Below are positions 46,030-54,680 of a stretch of 64,000 nucleotides of DNA, piece after piece (position 1 is the stretch's first letter; every line of letters starts with the position of its first letter). The position numbers and the translations under genes were made by a program. The notes under the pieces were generated by a model, which worked only from the letters and a program-made list of their open reading frames with translations, ran no database searches and was not told where the DNA came from. Source of the DNA: Moraxella caprae DSM 19149 (lineage in GTDB: Bacteria; Pseudomonadota; Gammaproteobacteria; Pseudomonadales; Moraxellaceae); NCBI RefSeq assembly GCF_000426885.1, contig NZ_AUGF01000015.1:1-64000 (forward strand), read 5' to 3'.

Positions 46030-49000
46030 ATGTCATTTGTGCATTTGGGTGTGCGTACCGAATACGCCATTGTTGATTCTATCGTCAAAATCAAAGAGTT
46101 GGTCAAACGTGCCGTGGATGACGGACAGACCGCCTTGGGCATTGCCGATTTTAAAAACACCTTTGCCCTAGTCAAGTTTTATAAAGCCTGCATTGGCGCT
46201 GGTGTCAAGCCCTTGCTTGGCACGGAAGTCATCACGGGCGATGATTTTAGTGCGACCGCCGAGCATGAGAGTTTTAGCGTCATACTCTACGCCATGAACA
46301 ACGACGGCTACCAAAACATCCTACGTCTAGTCTCAGACGGCTACACCAACCGACCCATGAGCGAAAACGGCAAAGTGACGGTCAGCACGCCCATTGTGTT
46401 AAAGCAAGATTTGTTCGACCCTGCCAAAAACGCAGGGATTATCGCCATACTCACGCACCGCTCAGAGATAACGTCCGCCTTGCGTGGGGGAATGAATGCG
46501 ATAAGCACATGGCAACAAGCCTTTGGCGACCGTCTGTATCTGGCGGTCAAACGCACCCACGTCCACGATGACGACCTAAACCGTGACATCATCATGGCAG
46601 GGGCGAGATTTGGCGTGCCTATCATCGCTCATAATGACGTGCGTTTTATGAACGCCAGTGTCCGAAGTCAAGGCAAAGAAGACACCGCCAGCACTGACTT
46701 TGACGCTCACGAAGCGCGTGTGTGTATCGCCAGTGGCTATGTGCTGGCGGACACCACACGCCCCCGCACTTATAGTGAGTTACAGTATTTTAAAACCCAA
46801 AGCGAGATGAATGCTTTGTTTGCTGACATCCCCCAAGTCATTGAAAACACCGCCCTGCTCGCCTCTCGCTGCAACGTCACGCTCACCCTTGGCAAAAACT
46901 TTTTGCCCGCCTTTCCCATACCCAAAGGCATGACCGAAGAAGAGTTTTTCCGCAAAACATCCGAAGATGGACTAAACAGACGATTAGACAAACTCTATCC
47001 GCCCGAGAGTCGAGATGAGAGCTGGGCGGACGTGCGAAAGCCTTATGATGAACGCCTTGCATTTGAAGTGGACATCATCTTAAAAATGGGCTTCCCCGGC
47101 TACTTTCTCATCGTGATGGATTTCATCCGCTGGGCAAAAGAAAATGGCGTGCCTGTCGGGCCGGGGCGTGGTTCGGGGGCAGGCTCGCTGGTGGCGTATA
47201 GCCTAAACATCACCGACTTAGACCCCTTGCGGTATGATTTGCTCTTTGAGAGATTTCTAAACCCTGAGCGTGTCAGCATGCCTGACTTTGACGTGGACTT
47301 TTGTATCGAAGGGCGAGACCGTGTCATCGCTTATGTTGCCGATACTTATGGGCGAATGGCGGTCTCACAAATCATCACCTTCGGTACGATGGCGGCAAGG
47401 GCTGTGGTGCGAGACGTGGCACGGGTGCAGGGCAAATCATACGGTCTTGCCGATAAAATCTCCAAACTCATCCCCAAAACCCCCGGTATCTCGCTTGAAG
47501 ACGCGGTCAAAGAAGAGCCTTTATTAAAAGATTTGCTCACCAATGCCGATACCCAAGACCACGAACAGGCGGTTGAGATTTGGGAGATGGCACAAAAACT
47601 CGAAGGCATGACCCGTAACGTCGGTAAGCACGCAGGGGGCGTACTCATCGCCCCGAATCGTATCAGTGATTTTAGTGCCATTTATGCCGATGATGAAGGG
47701 CATTTTGTCAGTCAGTATGATAAAGATGATGTCGAAGCGGTCGGACTGGTAAAGTTTGACTTTTTGGGACTTAGAAACCTGACCGTCATCAAATCCGCCA
47801 TTAACAACATCGATGAACGCCTTGCCAGAGAAGGCAAAGACCCCATTGACCTAGATGAACTGCCCCTAGATGACACGGCGGTGTATGAGCATGTCCTACA
47901 AAATGGCAACACCACGGCAGTGTTCCAACTTGAAAGCTCGGGCATGAAAAAATACCTAAAACAGTTAAAACCATCCAACATCGAAGACGTCATCGCCATG
48001 TGTGCCTTGTACCGCCCCGGTCCTTTGGAGACGGGGATGGTGTCGGACTTTATCGACCGCAAGCACGGCATACAAGAAGTCGCCTACCCTGACCCCCAAT
48101 ATCAGCACGACTGGCTAAAATCTGCCTTAGAGCCGACTTATGGGGTCATTGTCTATCAAGAGCAGGTCATGCAAATCGCCCAGACCCTAGCAGGCTACAC
48201 CCTAGGCGGAGCGGACATGCTAAGGCGCGCCATGGGCAAGAAAAAGCCCGAAGAGATGGCAGCTCAGCGGTCGGTATTTGAAGAAGGAGCTATCGGGCTT
48301 GGCGTGGATGGCAAGCTTGCCATTAAGATTTTTGAGCTTGTGGAGAAATTTGCAGGCTATGGCTTTAACAAATCGCACTCGGCAGCCTATGGCGTGCTTG
48401 CCTACCAAACCGCTTATCTAAAACATTACTACCCTGCTGAGTTCATGGCGGCGGTACTGACATCGGAGATGGATGACACCGATACCGTGGTCTTTTTAAT
48501 CGGCGACTGCAAGGACAACTTTGACCTAGAAGTGCTGCCGCCATCGGTCAATCACAGCCAATTTCACTTCGTCGCTCGTGACCCCAAAACCATCATCTAT
48601 GGGCTAGGAGCGGTCAAAGGCGTGGGCGAAGACGCGGTTGCCAGTATCGTCAAGGCAAGAAGCGAAGGGGCTTTTAAGGATTTATACGATTTTTGTAACC
48701 GTGTGGACACCAAAAAAGTCGGCAAACGTGCCTTAGAAGCTCTCATCAATGCCGGCTGTTTTGATGACCTAGCAGGCGTGCTACGCCCCGAACTGCTTGA
48801 CATTCATGGCAAAAACTTATCCTACCAAATCCGTGGCGGACTTTGGGAGCAACTGCCCCAAGCCATGGAAGTGGCTCACCAAAACCGACTAAACAGCGAA
48901 GCAGGTACGTTTGACTTATTTGCCGAAGTGGACGAAGGTCTGTCTGTCGCTCCGCCCTTGCCTGACATCATCTGGGGCGACCAAACTCGCCTGCGTGGCG

Positions 49001-49824
49001 AGAAAGACACGTTGGGACTGTATCTGACAGGTCACCCCATGGACGCTTATCGTGATGAGTTGCCCCGTTATACCAACGTCAAAAACCTAAGCGAAGTATC
49101 CGAGACGGGCTATGGCAAATTTGCCTTGGTCGCAGGACTAGTGATAGACGTGGCAAACTTTGGCAACCGTGTCGCCATCACCTTAGATGACGGCAGTTGT
49201 CGCTTGGAGCTTAGCTGTTATATGGACAAATACCAACGTATCTCACCCCTGCTTGAAAGCAACATCAGCCTAAATGCCGTCCTAAGCCAAAAATACGCCC
49301 ATCTTACCAAAGAAGACAAAAACTTCAACCCCAAACGCCTAAACATGCAGACATTGGCAAAGATTGACAAAAAAGACTGGGAACAGCTAAACAACCTAAA
49401 CGGCGTGATTCTCATCGCTCGCATTAGTGTCAGCGAAAATGACGGACGGTTGTTCGCTCGCCTGCAAGGGGGTAAGAACATCATCGAGTCTCGCCTAAAA
49501 TCGTTGGACGGCTTGCACGTCAAACTACACAGCCACGACACCGAGCGACTGTCGGTACTGACCAATCTGCTAAAAGAGAACGTCCCGCCTAACCCTGATG
49601 AGATTGCCAGATTCATCAAGTCCGAGACAACGACCGAAGACGGGGGAGCCATCATTGACGCAAATGGCAACACCCCCGACGGCTGTCTGCCTGTGTCGCT
49701 GTATCTGTACGATGAATGCAGTATTTGCAAAGTGCTGACGAATGACCGCTTTCGCCTGTATCCATCTGATAACAACCTAAACCGCCTAAGACATACCTTT
49801 GGGTCGGATTTGGTGGTGAAATAA
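46030..49824 (+). CDS. dnaE: DNA polymerase III alpha subunit
   Basis: Catalytic subunit of the replicative polymerase. The N-terminal PHP domain opens the protein (FVHLGVRTEYAIVDSIVKI). The C-family polymerase core shows GPGRGSGAGSLVAYSLNITDLDPL near residue 378 and the catalytic acidic motif MPDFDVDFC near residue 417, then GFNKSHSAAYGVLAYQTAYLKHYYP near residue 780. The helix-hairpin-helix and OB-fold parts follow. The 1264 residues are about 100 more than E. coli DnaE. The start agrees with family alignment. trmJ begins 22 bases after the stop and is probably cotranscribed. The 287 bases upstream of dnaE are AT-rich with no gene. Confidence 0.97.
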   Translation: MSFVHLGVRTEYAIVDSIVKIKELVKRAVDDGQTALGIADFKNTFALVKFYKACIGAGVKPLLGTEVITGDDFSATAEHESFSVILYAMNNDGYQNILRLVSDGYTNRPMSENGKVTVSTPIVLKQDLFDPAKNAGIIAILTHRSEITSALRGGMNAISTWQQAFGDRLYLAVKRTHVHDDDLNRDIIMAGARFGVPIIAHNDVRFMNASVRSQGKEDTASTDFDAHEARVCIASGYVLADTTRPRTYSELQYFKTQSEMNALFADIPQVIENTALLASRCNVTLTLGKNFLPAFPIPKGMTEEEFFRKTSEDGLNRRLDKLYPPESRDESWADVRKPYDERLAFEVDIILKMGFPGYFLIVMDFIRWAKENGVPVGPGRGSGAGSLVAYSLNITDLDPLRYDLLFERFLNPERVSMPDFDVDFCIEGRDRVIAYVADTYGRMAVSQIITFGTMAARAVVRDVARVQGKSYGLADKISKLIPKTPGISLEDAVKEEPLLKDLLTNADTQDHEQAVEIWEMAQKLEGMTRNVGKHAGGVLIAPNRISDFSAIYADDEGHFVSQYDKDDVEAVGLVKFDFLGLRNLTVIKSAINNIDERLAREGKDPIDLDELPLDDTAVYEHVLQNGNTTAVFQLESSGMKKYLKQLKPSNIEDVIAMCALYRPGPLETGMVSDFIDRKHGIQEVAYPDPQYQHDWLKSALEPTYGVIVYQEQVMQIAQTLAGYTLGGADMLRRAMGKKKPEEMAAQRSVFEEGAIGLGVDGKLAIKIFELVEKFAGYGFNKSHSAAYGVLAYQTAYLKHYYPAEFMAAVLTSEMDDTDTVVFLIGDCKDNFDLEVLPPSVNHSQFHFVARDPKTIIYGLGAVKGVGEDAVASIVKARSEGAFKDLYDFCNRVDTKKVGKRALEALINAGCFDDLAGVLRPELLDIHGKNLSYQIRGGLWEQLPQAMEVAHQNRLNSEAGTFDLFAEVDEGLSVAPPLPDIIWGDQTRLRGEKDTLGLYLTGHPMDAYRDELPRYTNVKNLSEVSETGYGKFALVAGLVIDVANFGNRVAITLDDGSCRLELSCYMDKYQRISPLLESNISLNAVLSQKYAHLTKEDKNFNPKRLNMQTLAKIDKKDWEQLNNLNGVILIARISVSENDGRLFARLQGGKNIIESRLKSLDGLHVKLHSHDTERLSVLTNLLKENVPPNPDEIARFIKSETTTEDGGAIIDANGNTPDGCLPVSLYLYDECSICKVLTNDRFRLYPSDNNLNRLRHTFGSDLVVK

Positions 49825-49846
49825 GCCCTGATTTAGTTGAATTGAC

Positions 49847-50647
49847 ATGCCAAACACCCCCCTAAACCGCATTCATACCATCATGGTTAATACAACCCTG
49901 CCTGCCAATATCGGCTCAGCAGCTCGTGCCATGCACACCATGGGACTGTCCCATTTGACCGTGGTCGCCCCCCGCCTGCCCATTGATGAGACCAGTCACG
50001 CCAATGCCGCCGGTGGCACGTCCGTCCTAGACGACGCCATCATCGCTGACACCATCGAGACCGCCCTATCGCCACATGCCTTGATTGTCATGGCATCGGC
50101 ACGCACTCGCCATCTGCCCAAGCCTGTCATCACACCAAACAAGTGTGCAGTGCTATGCCATGATTTTTTGGCTAAAAACCCCAATGCAACCATCGCCTTG
50201 GTCTTTGGGCGTGAAGACAGAGGGCTGACCAATGACGAGCTGGCACTGGCGGATTATCATGTACAAATCCCTGCCAACCCTGCCTATCCTGTGCTTAACG
50301 TGGCAAGTGCCGTACAAGTCATCACAAGCACGCTTTATGCTTATTTTGATGAGCAAAACAGCGATAAAACCAAAGATAACACCCATTATAATCAGCACAA
50401 TCTCAAACACCATCTTGACATCCATCATCGCACCGAATGGGATGAGCCTGCCATCACCCACGCCCAAAAGATGGGGCTTGATGACGCCATCACAAGCCTG
50501 CTCATCAAGCTCAATCTCGCCCGAGATGATGAACTAAAAGACCTGCCCAAACGCTTATCACGCCTATCTTCTCGCCTGCAACTTGACCAAAAAGAATACG
50601 CCCTACTGCGAGCATTATTGACAAAGATTGATAAGAAGATTGGCTAA
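49847..50647 (+). CDS. trmJ: tRNA (cytidine/uridine-2'-O-)-methyltransferase TrmJ
   Basis: SPOUT-class enzyme that 2'-O-methylates position 32 of certain tRNAs. The knot-fold motifs are visible: NTTLPANIGSAARAMHTMGL (residues 13-32), ALVFGREDRGLTNDELALADYHVQIPA near residues 118-144, and YPVLNVASAVQVITSTLYAY near residues 147-166. The 266-residue length is normal, including the C-terminal TrmJ-specific extension. It follows dnaE closely, so a dnaE-trmJ transcript is likely. Confidence 0.92.
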   Translation: MPNTPLNRIHTIMVNTTLPANIGSAARAMHTMGLSHLTVVAPRLPIDETSHANAAGGTSVLDDAIIADTIETALSPHALIVMASARTRHLPKPVITPNKCAVLCHDFLAKNPNATIALVFGREDRGLTNDELALADYHVQIPANPAYPVLNVASAVQVITSTLYAYFDEQNSDKTKDNTHYNQHNLKHHLDIHHRTEWDEPAITHAQKMGLDDAITSLLIKLNLARDDELKDLPKRLSRLSSRLQLDQKEYALLRALLTKIDKKIG

Positions 50648-50765
50648 ATATTGGCTAACTTACCACTTTTGGGCAATGGGCTAGGGTGTGATTTTGTTAT
50701 ACAATCATGTCATCTTGCTTTTTCTTAACTTATGTCAATTTTTAATGGTTGTTTTGGTGTCCTTT

Positions 50766-51515
50766 ATGAAATCTTTGACTCTGCCCCTATTGTCCACACT
50801 CATGCTAAACTTACCTGTCGCCCATGCTGACGTGACCGTCTATGCAGCAGCCAGCCTGACCGATGTCATGGGCGAGATTAACAAAATGTATGAGAAAAAA
50901 TACCGTACCAAAGTAAAGACTTCTTATGCATCATCAGGCACGCTCGCCAAGCAGATAGAACAAGGTGGCAAGGCGGACGTATTTATCTCAGCAGACGTAG
51001 CATGGATGACTTATCTTAATAGAAAAAATCTCATCAGCCCTGCCAACACCACGCATTTGCTGGGCAATCGCTTGGTAATAATCAGCCCTGCCAAAAACCC
51101 TATCAAAGTTACGATGAGCCAAAATTTTAATCTTAGTGGTAGTTTTACAGGCAAACTCTGCACAGGCAATACCACCAGCGTCCCCGTAGGCAAATACACC
51201 AAAGAAGCACTCACGCACATGACGTGGTGGCAGAGTATCAGACCAAGACTGGTCGAGACCGAAGACGTGCGAGTCGCCTTAAATTTCGTCGCCCGTGGCG
51301 AGTGTCCACTTGGTATCGTGTATGCCACTGATGCCATCAGTACCCAAGCGGTAAAAACCGTGGCGACTTTTCCCACTAACAGTCACACGCCCATCATTTA
51401 CCCTGCAGGGCTTGTCCGTCCTAATAACAACAATGCCAAGCGATTTTATCAGTTTTTACAATCCAACGACGCCAAAGCAGTTTTTAAAAAGCATGGATTT
51501 ACCCCGTTAAAATAA
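50766..51515 (+). CDS. modA: Molybdate-binding periplasmic protein ModA
   Basis: Receptor of the molybdate/tungstate ABC importer. A signal peptide (MKSLTLPLLSTLMLNLPVAHA) precedes the mature start DVTVYAAASLTDVMGEI. The oxyanion-binding signature SSGTLAKQIEQGGKADVFISAD follows near residue 62, and the GIVYATDA hinge lies near residue 183. Upstream in-frame starts at 50688 and 50745 would put extra hydrophobic sequence before the signal, so the ATG at 50766 was chosen. It is the first gene of modABC. The TAGGGTGTG word at 50681-50690 lies just upstream. Confidence 0.92.
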   Translation: MKSLTLPLLSTLMLNLPVAHADVTVYAAASLTDVMGEINKMYEKKYRTKVKTSYASSGTLAKQIEQGGKADVFISADVAWMTYLNRKNLISPANTTHLLGNRLVIISPAKNPIKVTMSQNFNLSGSFTGKLCTGNTTSVPVGKYTKEALTHMTWWQSIRPRLVETEDVRVALNFVARGECPLGIVYATDAISTQAVKTVATFPTNSHTPIIYPAGLVRPNNNNAKRFYQFLQSNDAKAVFKKHGFTPLK

Positions 51516-51574
51516 ATCATAATTGAACACCACTTACAAATGGGCATTAGCCAGATTGCCCATTTTGCTTTATA

Positions 51575-52291
51575 ATGTCGCCATCATTGCCATCATCATT
51601 TGCCATGCTATTTTCACTCAGCCCCGACGAGCTTGAAGTCATCAGCTTATCGGTTAAAATCGCTCTATCCTGCCTGCTCATCAATCTCATCCCTGCCATC
51701 ACGATGGGTTATTTTTTGGCACGCTCACAGTTTTGGGGCAAATCGCTTGTTGAGACCTTGGTATATCTCCCCCTTGTCCTACCACCTGTCGTCCCTGGTT
51801 ATGTACTGCTTGTTCTATTTGGTAATCAAGGTATGATTGGCAAGCATTTGAGCAGTTTGGGGCTAGAATTTGCCTTTAACTGGAAAGGGGCGGTGCTTGC
51901 CAGTGCGGTGATGGGTTTTCCTTTGATGGTGCAGTCGTCACGCCTTGCCTTTGAGATGGTTGATGCACGCCTAGAATGGGTCGCCAAAAGTCTGGGGGCT
52001 AGCAGGATTGGTACGTTTTTTAAAGTGACCCTGCCTTTGTCGGCAAGCGGTATCGTCGTTGGAGCGATTTTGGGATTTTGTCGCAGTTTGGGCGAGTTTG
52101 GGGCGACCATCACGTTCGTGGGCAACGTCGCAGGCGAGACACGCACCCTGCCCCTTGCCATGTATAGCTTACTACAACAGGCTGACAGCGATGTTGCCAT
52201 CATGCGACTGATGGCGTTCTCGTTCGGCGTGGCATTTGTGGCGTTGTTTTTCTCGCAGTGGTATCATCGTCAGCAAAAACAAAAGGTGTAG
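51575..52291 (+). CDS. modB: Molybdate ABC importer permease ModB
   Basis: Inner-membrane channel subunit, about 238 residues, with five to six helices. The N-terminal SPDELEVISLSVKIAL and the ATPase-coupling loop AKSLGASRIGTFFKVTLPLSASGIVVGAILGFCRSLGEFGATI near residues 143-185 are typical of ModB. The first ATG was kept, but an ATG ten codons later (51605) is an equally good start. The modC ATG lies two bases past its stop. Confidence 0.92.
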   Translation: MSPSLPSSFAMLFSLSPDELEVISLSVKIALSCLLINLIPAITMGYFLARSQFWGKSLVETLVYLPLVLPPVVPGYVLLVLFGNQGMIGKHLSSLGLEFAFNWKGAVLASAVMGFPLMVQSSRLAFEMVDARLEWVAKSLGASRIGTFFKVTLPLSASGIVVGAILGFCRSLGEFGATITFVGNVAGETRTLPLAMYSLLQQADSDVAIMRLMAFSFGVAFVALFFSQWYHRQQKQKV

Positions 52292-52293
52292 CA

Positions 52294-52941
52294 ATGAATA
52301 CGCATGACAAATCCACCTTTGATTGTGATGTCATTCTAAAACTAGGCAAAATCACCCTATCGCCAAAGTTTTGTTTTGATGACAACATCGTCGGGCTGTT
52401 TGGGGCGAGCGGTACTGGCAAGACCAGTATTCTACATGCCTTTGCAGGGATTTTCACGCCCACATCAGGACACATCAGAGTCAATGGCGTAACATGGTTC
52501 GACAAACAAGCCAACATCAATTTATCCATACAAGACCGACTGGTCGGTTTGGTATTCCAAGATGGGCAACTACTCCCCCATAAGAGCGTGATGGACAACC
52601 TGCTGTTCGGCTATCGGCACCGTGATAAGTCAGCCCGTCGTTTCCATCCTGATGACATCATCAGTCTATTAAAACTGGGGCATCTAACCAAACGTCTGCC
52701 CGCCAAACTCTCAGGCGGGGAAAAACAGCGAGTGGCACTCGGGCGAGCGTTGCTATACTCTCCCAACCTACTACTCATGGACGAACCGCTGTCCGCCCTA
52801 GATAGCGAACACAAACAAGAAATTCTGCCGTTTTTTCAAGACATCAAAGCGATGAGCATTCCCATGCTGTACGTCAGTCATGACATACAAGAGATTGAAT
52901 TTTTGACATCGAGTGTGTATCGGGTGAGTAGGGCGTGTTGA
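52294..52941 (+). CDS. modC: Molybdate ABC importer ATPase ModC, short form lacking the C-terminal Mop domain
   Basis: ATPase powering ModB. Complete motifs are Walker A GASGTGKTS (about residue 37), signature LSGGEKQR (about 137), Walker B LLLMDEPLSALD and the switch histidine in YVSHDIQEIE. The ATG at 52294 follows AAGGTG. The protein ends at residue 215 just after the ATPase core, whereas E. coli ModC (about 352 residues) continues into a molybdate-binding TOBE/Mop domain. The loss looks natural or recent. The end coincides with a repeat-rich gap. Assignment as ModC rests on the modAB neighbours and TIGR-like core. Confidence 0.88.
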   Translation: MNTHDKSTFDCDVILKLGKITLSPKFCFDDNIVGLFGASGTGKTSILHAFAGIFTPTSGHIRVNGVTWFDKQANINLSIQDRLVGLVFQDGQLLPHKSVMDNLLFGYRHRDKSARRFHPDDIISLLKLGHLTKRLPAKLSGGEKQRVALGRALLYSPNLLLMDEPLSALDSEHKQEILPFFQDIKAMSIPMLYVSHDIQEIEFLTSSVYRVSRAC

Positions 52942-53048
52942 ACTTTGGCATTTGTCATGAAAAATACCTGTTTAAAAAAGCAGGGGAATCGCACGTTTTT
53001 CAAGGAAAAAATAAAGGCTGTGGGTTTTCTATCAGACAAGTTTTTATT

Positions 53049-53137
53049 ATGAAAAACAATCCGACCACTTAACTGGATAAATTTTAAGATTTTAACTTAA
53101 CTTTTTAAATTTAAGTGGTCAGATAGCTATTTTTCAT
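53049..53137. repeat. Inverted-repeat element ATGAAAAA...GACCACTTAA
   Basis: The arms GACCACTTAA (53063-53072) and TTAAGTGGTC (53111-53120) are perfect. The outer words ATGAAAAA (53049-53056) and TTTTTCAT (53130-53137) also match. The total length is 89 bases with no reading frame. Only one copy is in the window, so its mobile nature is inferred from structure. Confidence 0.55.
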
Positions 53138-53155
53138 GCAAAAATTGATAAAAGC

Positions 53156-53208
53156 TTTAAATTTTATCGTATTTTATAAAAATGTTATCAATGGTAGGCA
53201 CACCCTAG
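53156..53208 (-). repeat. Short inverted-repeat element TAGGGTGTG, copy B (partial)
   Basis: Read on the minus strand it runs CTAGGGTGTGCC, then TTGATAACATT, ATAAAATACGAT and AAAATTTA, following the betT-upstream copy (12175-12237) base for base over most of its length. The far inverted end present in copy A is missing here. Confidence 0.6.
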
Positions 53209-53344
53209 TAATGGACGTATGTGTTTAAATTGTTCTCGCATGACGTCACTTGGATGGGCTTTTGTCCTGTTGAATGATTTGGTTGGTGGCGGTTTGGTTT
53301 ATTGTAGCATCTTTTGATTGTGATTGGGTTCTTGCAAAAGTCCG

Positions 53345-54034
53345 TTAAAAACCACCTGCCAATCTATCCAACTCATCGTTTAGCTTGGCAGGGTCAAATG
53401 AGTTGCCAAGACCTTTTTGTGGGGCAGATATCCTAAAATCATCACCATTACGCTCCATCACCCACGCCACAACGGCATGCTCGCCTGCGGTGATTGTTGA
53501 CAACTCATAGTCATGAATGATGCTGTCGTCATCACTGATTTTTGTAATGCCTTTTTTGGCATGACAAAGCGGATGTTTATGATAACTTGACATGACAAAC
53601 ACAAGCTTTTGTGCCATCTTGGGCAACTCGCTTAGTTTGACGTGAATCAACTCTTGGGGCATGAGCGTTTCTTCAAAATTATTTGCTCCCACCAGTGACC
53701 CAACGTGACGCACACTCTCATCAAGTCCCCGCACCTTAGCATACCAAATCTTATCTAGCACTTGATGTGAGCCATCTAGCACCACACAGGACAGGTCTAT
53801 GTCCATGTCAAGCGTGGGCGAGCGAAACGGGGTCAGCCCCTTTAATAAGGGTATTTTTCTGACAAAAGCAAATATGCCCGTTTTGTCAAATTGGCAGGCT
53901 TCATAATTGACGGACACCGTCAAAGTCTGTCCATACACACCAAGCTCAGTCAGAGTCTTGGATTCAAAAAAGGTTTTTAAGGACAAATTGCCCATATCTT
54001 TGTGTTGGTTAAAATCAGTCATAAATTTGGTCAA
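53345..54034 (-). CDS. TerD-domain protein (tellurium-resistance family, TerD/TerZ-like)
   Basis: A 229-residue protein whose residues 35-190 fit the TerD fold: paired acidic segments (TLDMDIDLSCVVLDGSHQVLDKIWYAK), then RHVGSL, NFEETLMPQELIHVKLSELPKMAQKLVFVMS, the pattern used for calcium binding in TerD proteins. A C-terminal helix-like tail (PAKLNDELDRLAGGF) follows. Multi-gene ter clusters normally carry several such genes. Here it is alone, four bases after xseB and likely cotranscribed with it. Its role, metal stress or otherwise, is not shown by the sequence. Confidence 0.75.
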   Translation of the reverse strand: MTKFMTDFNQHKDMGNLSLKTFFESKTLTELGVYGQTLTVSVNYEACQFDKTGIFAFVRKIPLLKGLTPFRSPTLDMDIDLSCVVLDGSHQVLDKIWYAKVRGLDESVRHVGSLVGANNFEETLMPQELIHVKLSELPKMAQKLVFVMSSYHKHPLCHAKKGITKISDDDSIIHDYELSTITAGEHAVVAWVMERNGDDFRISAPQKGLGNSFDPAKLNDELDRLAGGF

Positions 54035-54038
54035 TGGG

Positions 54039-54266
54039 TTAGTTTTTTAAGGCAGTCTCATCAAAGGCATGTTTTAATGCCAGTTCTACAGCATTAATGC
54101 GTTCTTGACAGACTTTATAAGCATCAATGGATTGCTCTACCACGCTCACTAGGTTGTCAATGTCTAACGCCTGACTTTGTTCTAATGAGTCAGCATTATG
54201 CTTTAAAATTTCGTAGGCTTCTTTAAAAGTTGTCAAAGATGCGGTATCACTGCTCTTCTGGGACAT
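54039..54266 (-). CDS. xseB: Exodeoxyribonuclease VII small subunit
   Basis: About 75 residues, small helical partner of XseA in the single-strand-specific exonuclease VII. The family pattern is seen in FKEAYEILKHNADSLEQSQALDIDNLVSVVEQSIDAYKVCQERINAVE, with the conserved Glu/Leu spacing and the YKVCQERI second helix. A longer frame to 54383 exists, but the ATG at 54266 has GAGAG before it and gives the usual length. No xseA is in the window. The TerD-like gene follows four bases after the stop. Confidence 0.85.
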   Translation of the reverse strand: MSQKSSDTASLTTFKEAYEILKHNADSLEQSQALDIDNLVSVVEQSIDAYKVCQERINAVELALKHAFDETALKN

Positions 54267-54680
54267 ATTACTCTCAGTTAATTTTAAATAAAAGTCCCAT
54301 TTTACCCAATCATTTCTTATCAAGCAAGTGGATTTTATCAAGCTCTCTGCCTTTATTGTAAGTATTTTTGTTACAAAATACATTTGTCAAGCAGGTCAAG
54401 TAGGCAAGTTGGGTACACTGCTTTTTAAAAACAAATCAACAAACTATTTTCAAATAGTTACAATTCTGTTATTATACAATAGAATTTGCATGTATGTGTG
54501 AGTCACATCATCGGTCACTACTGCCAATGTCAGCTTGGTCGCTTGCCTTGAATGAATCAAAGCATTTTATATAGACACACAGAGTTGATTTTGGTATTTT
54601 TATGCATGATATTCATTGCTTGATATTTTCAATGATTGAGTTTTCAAATAATGATATTGTATTTATGAAAAAGGAAAATC
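54267..54680. promoter_or_regulatory. Divergent promoter region of xseB and the anion transporter
   Basis: About 410 AT-rich bases with no gene, no clear operator and no repeat that I recognise. It must hold promoters in both directions. Confidence 0.35.

Larger units (their letters stand above)
52942..53344. other. Repeat-bearing gap between modC and the terD-like gene
   Basis: About 400 bases without a gene. It contains the inverted-repeat element at 53049-53137 and, 19 bases on, a partial copy of the TAGGGTGTG element (53156-53208). I looked for the missing ModC C-terminal domain here and did not see it. Confidence 0.55.

Noticed and set aside
49218-49775. A 185-codon frame antisense to dnaE
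   Set aside because: It is fully contained in dnaE, with the Ser/Arg/Leu-rich composition of a shadow frame.
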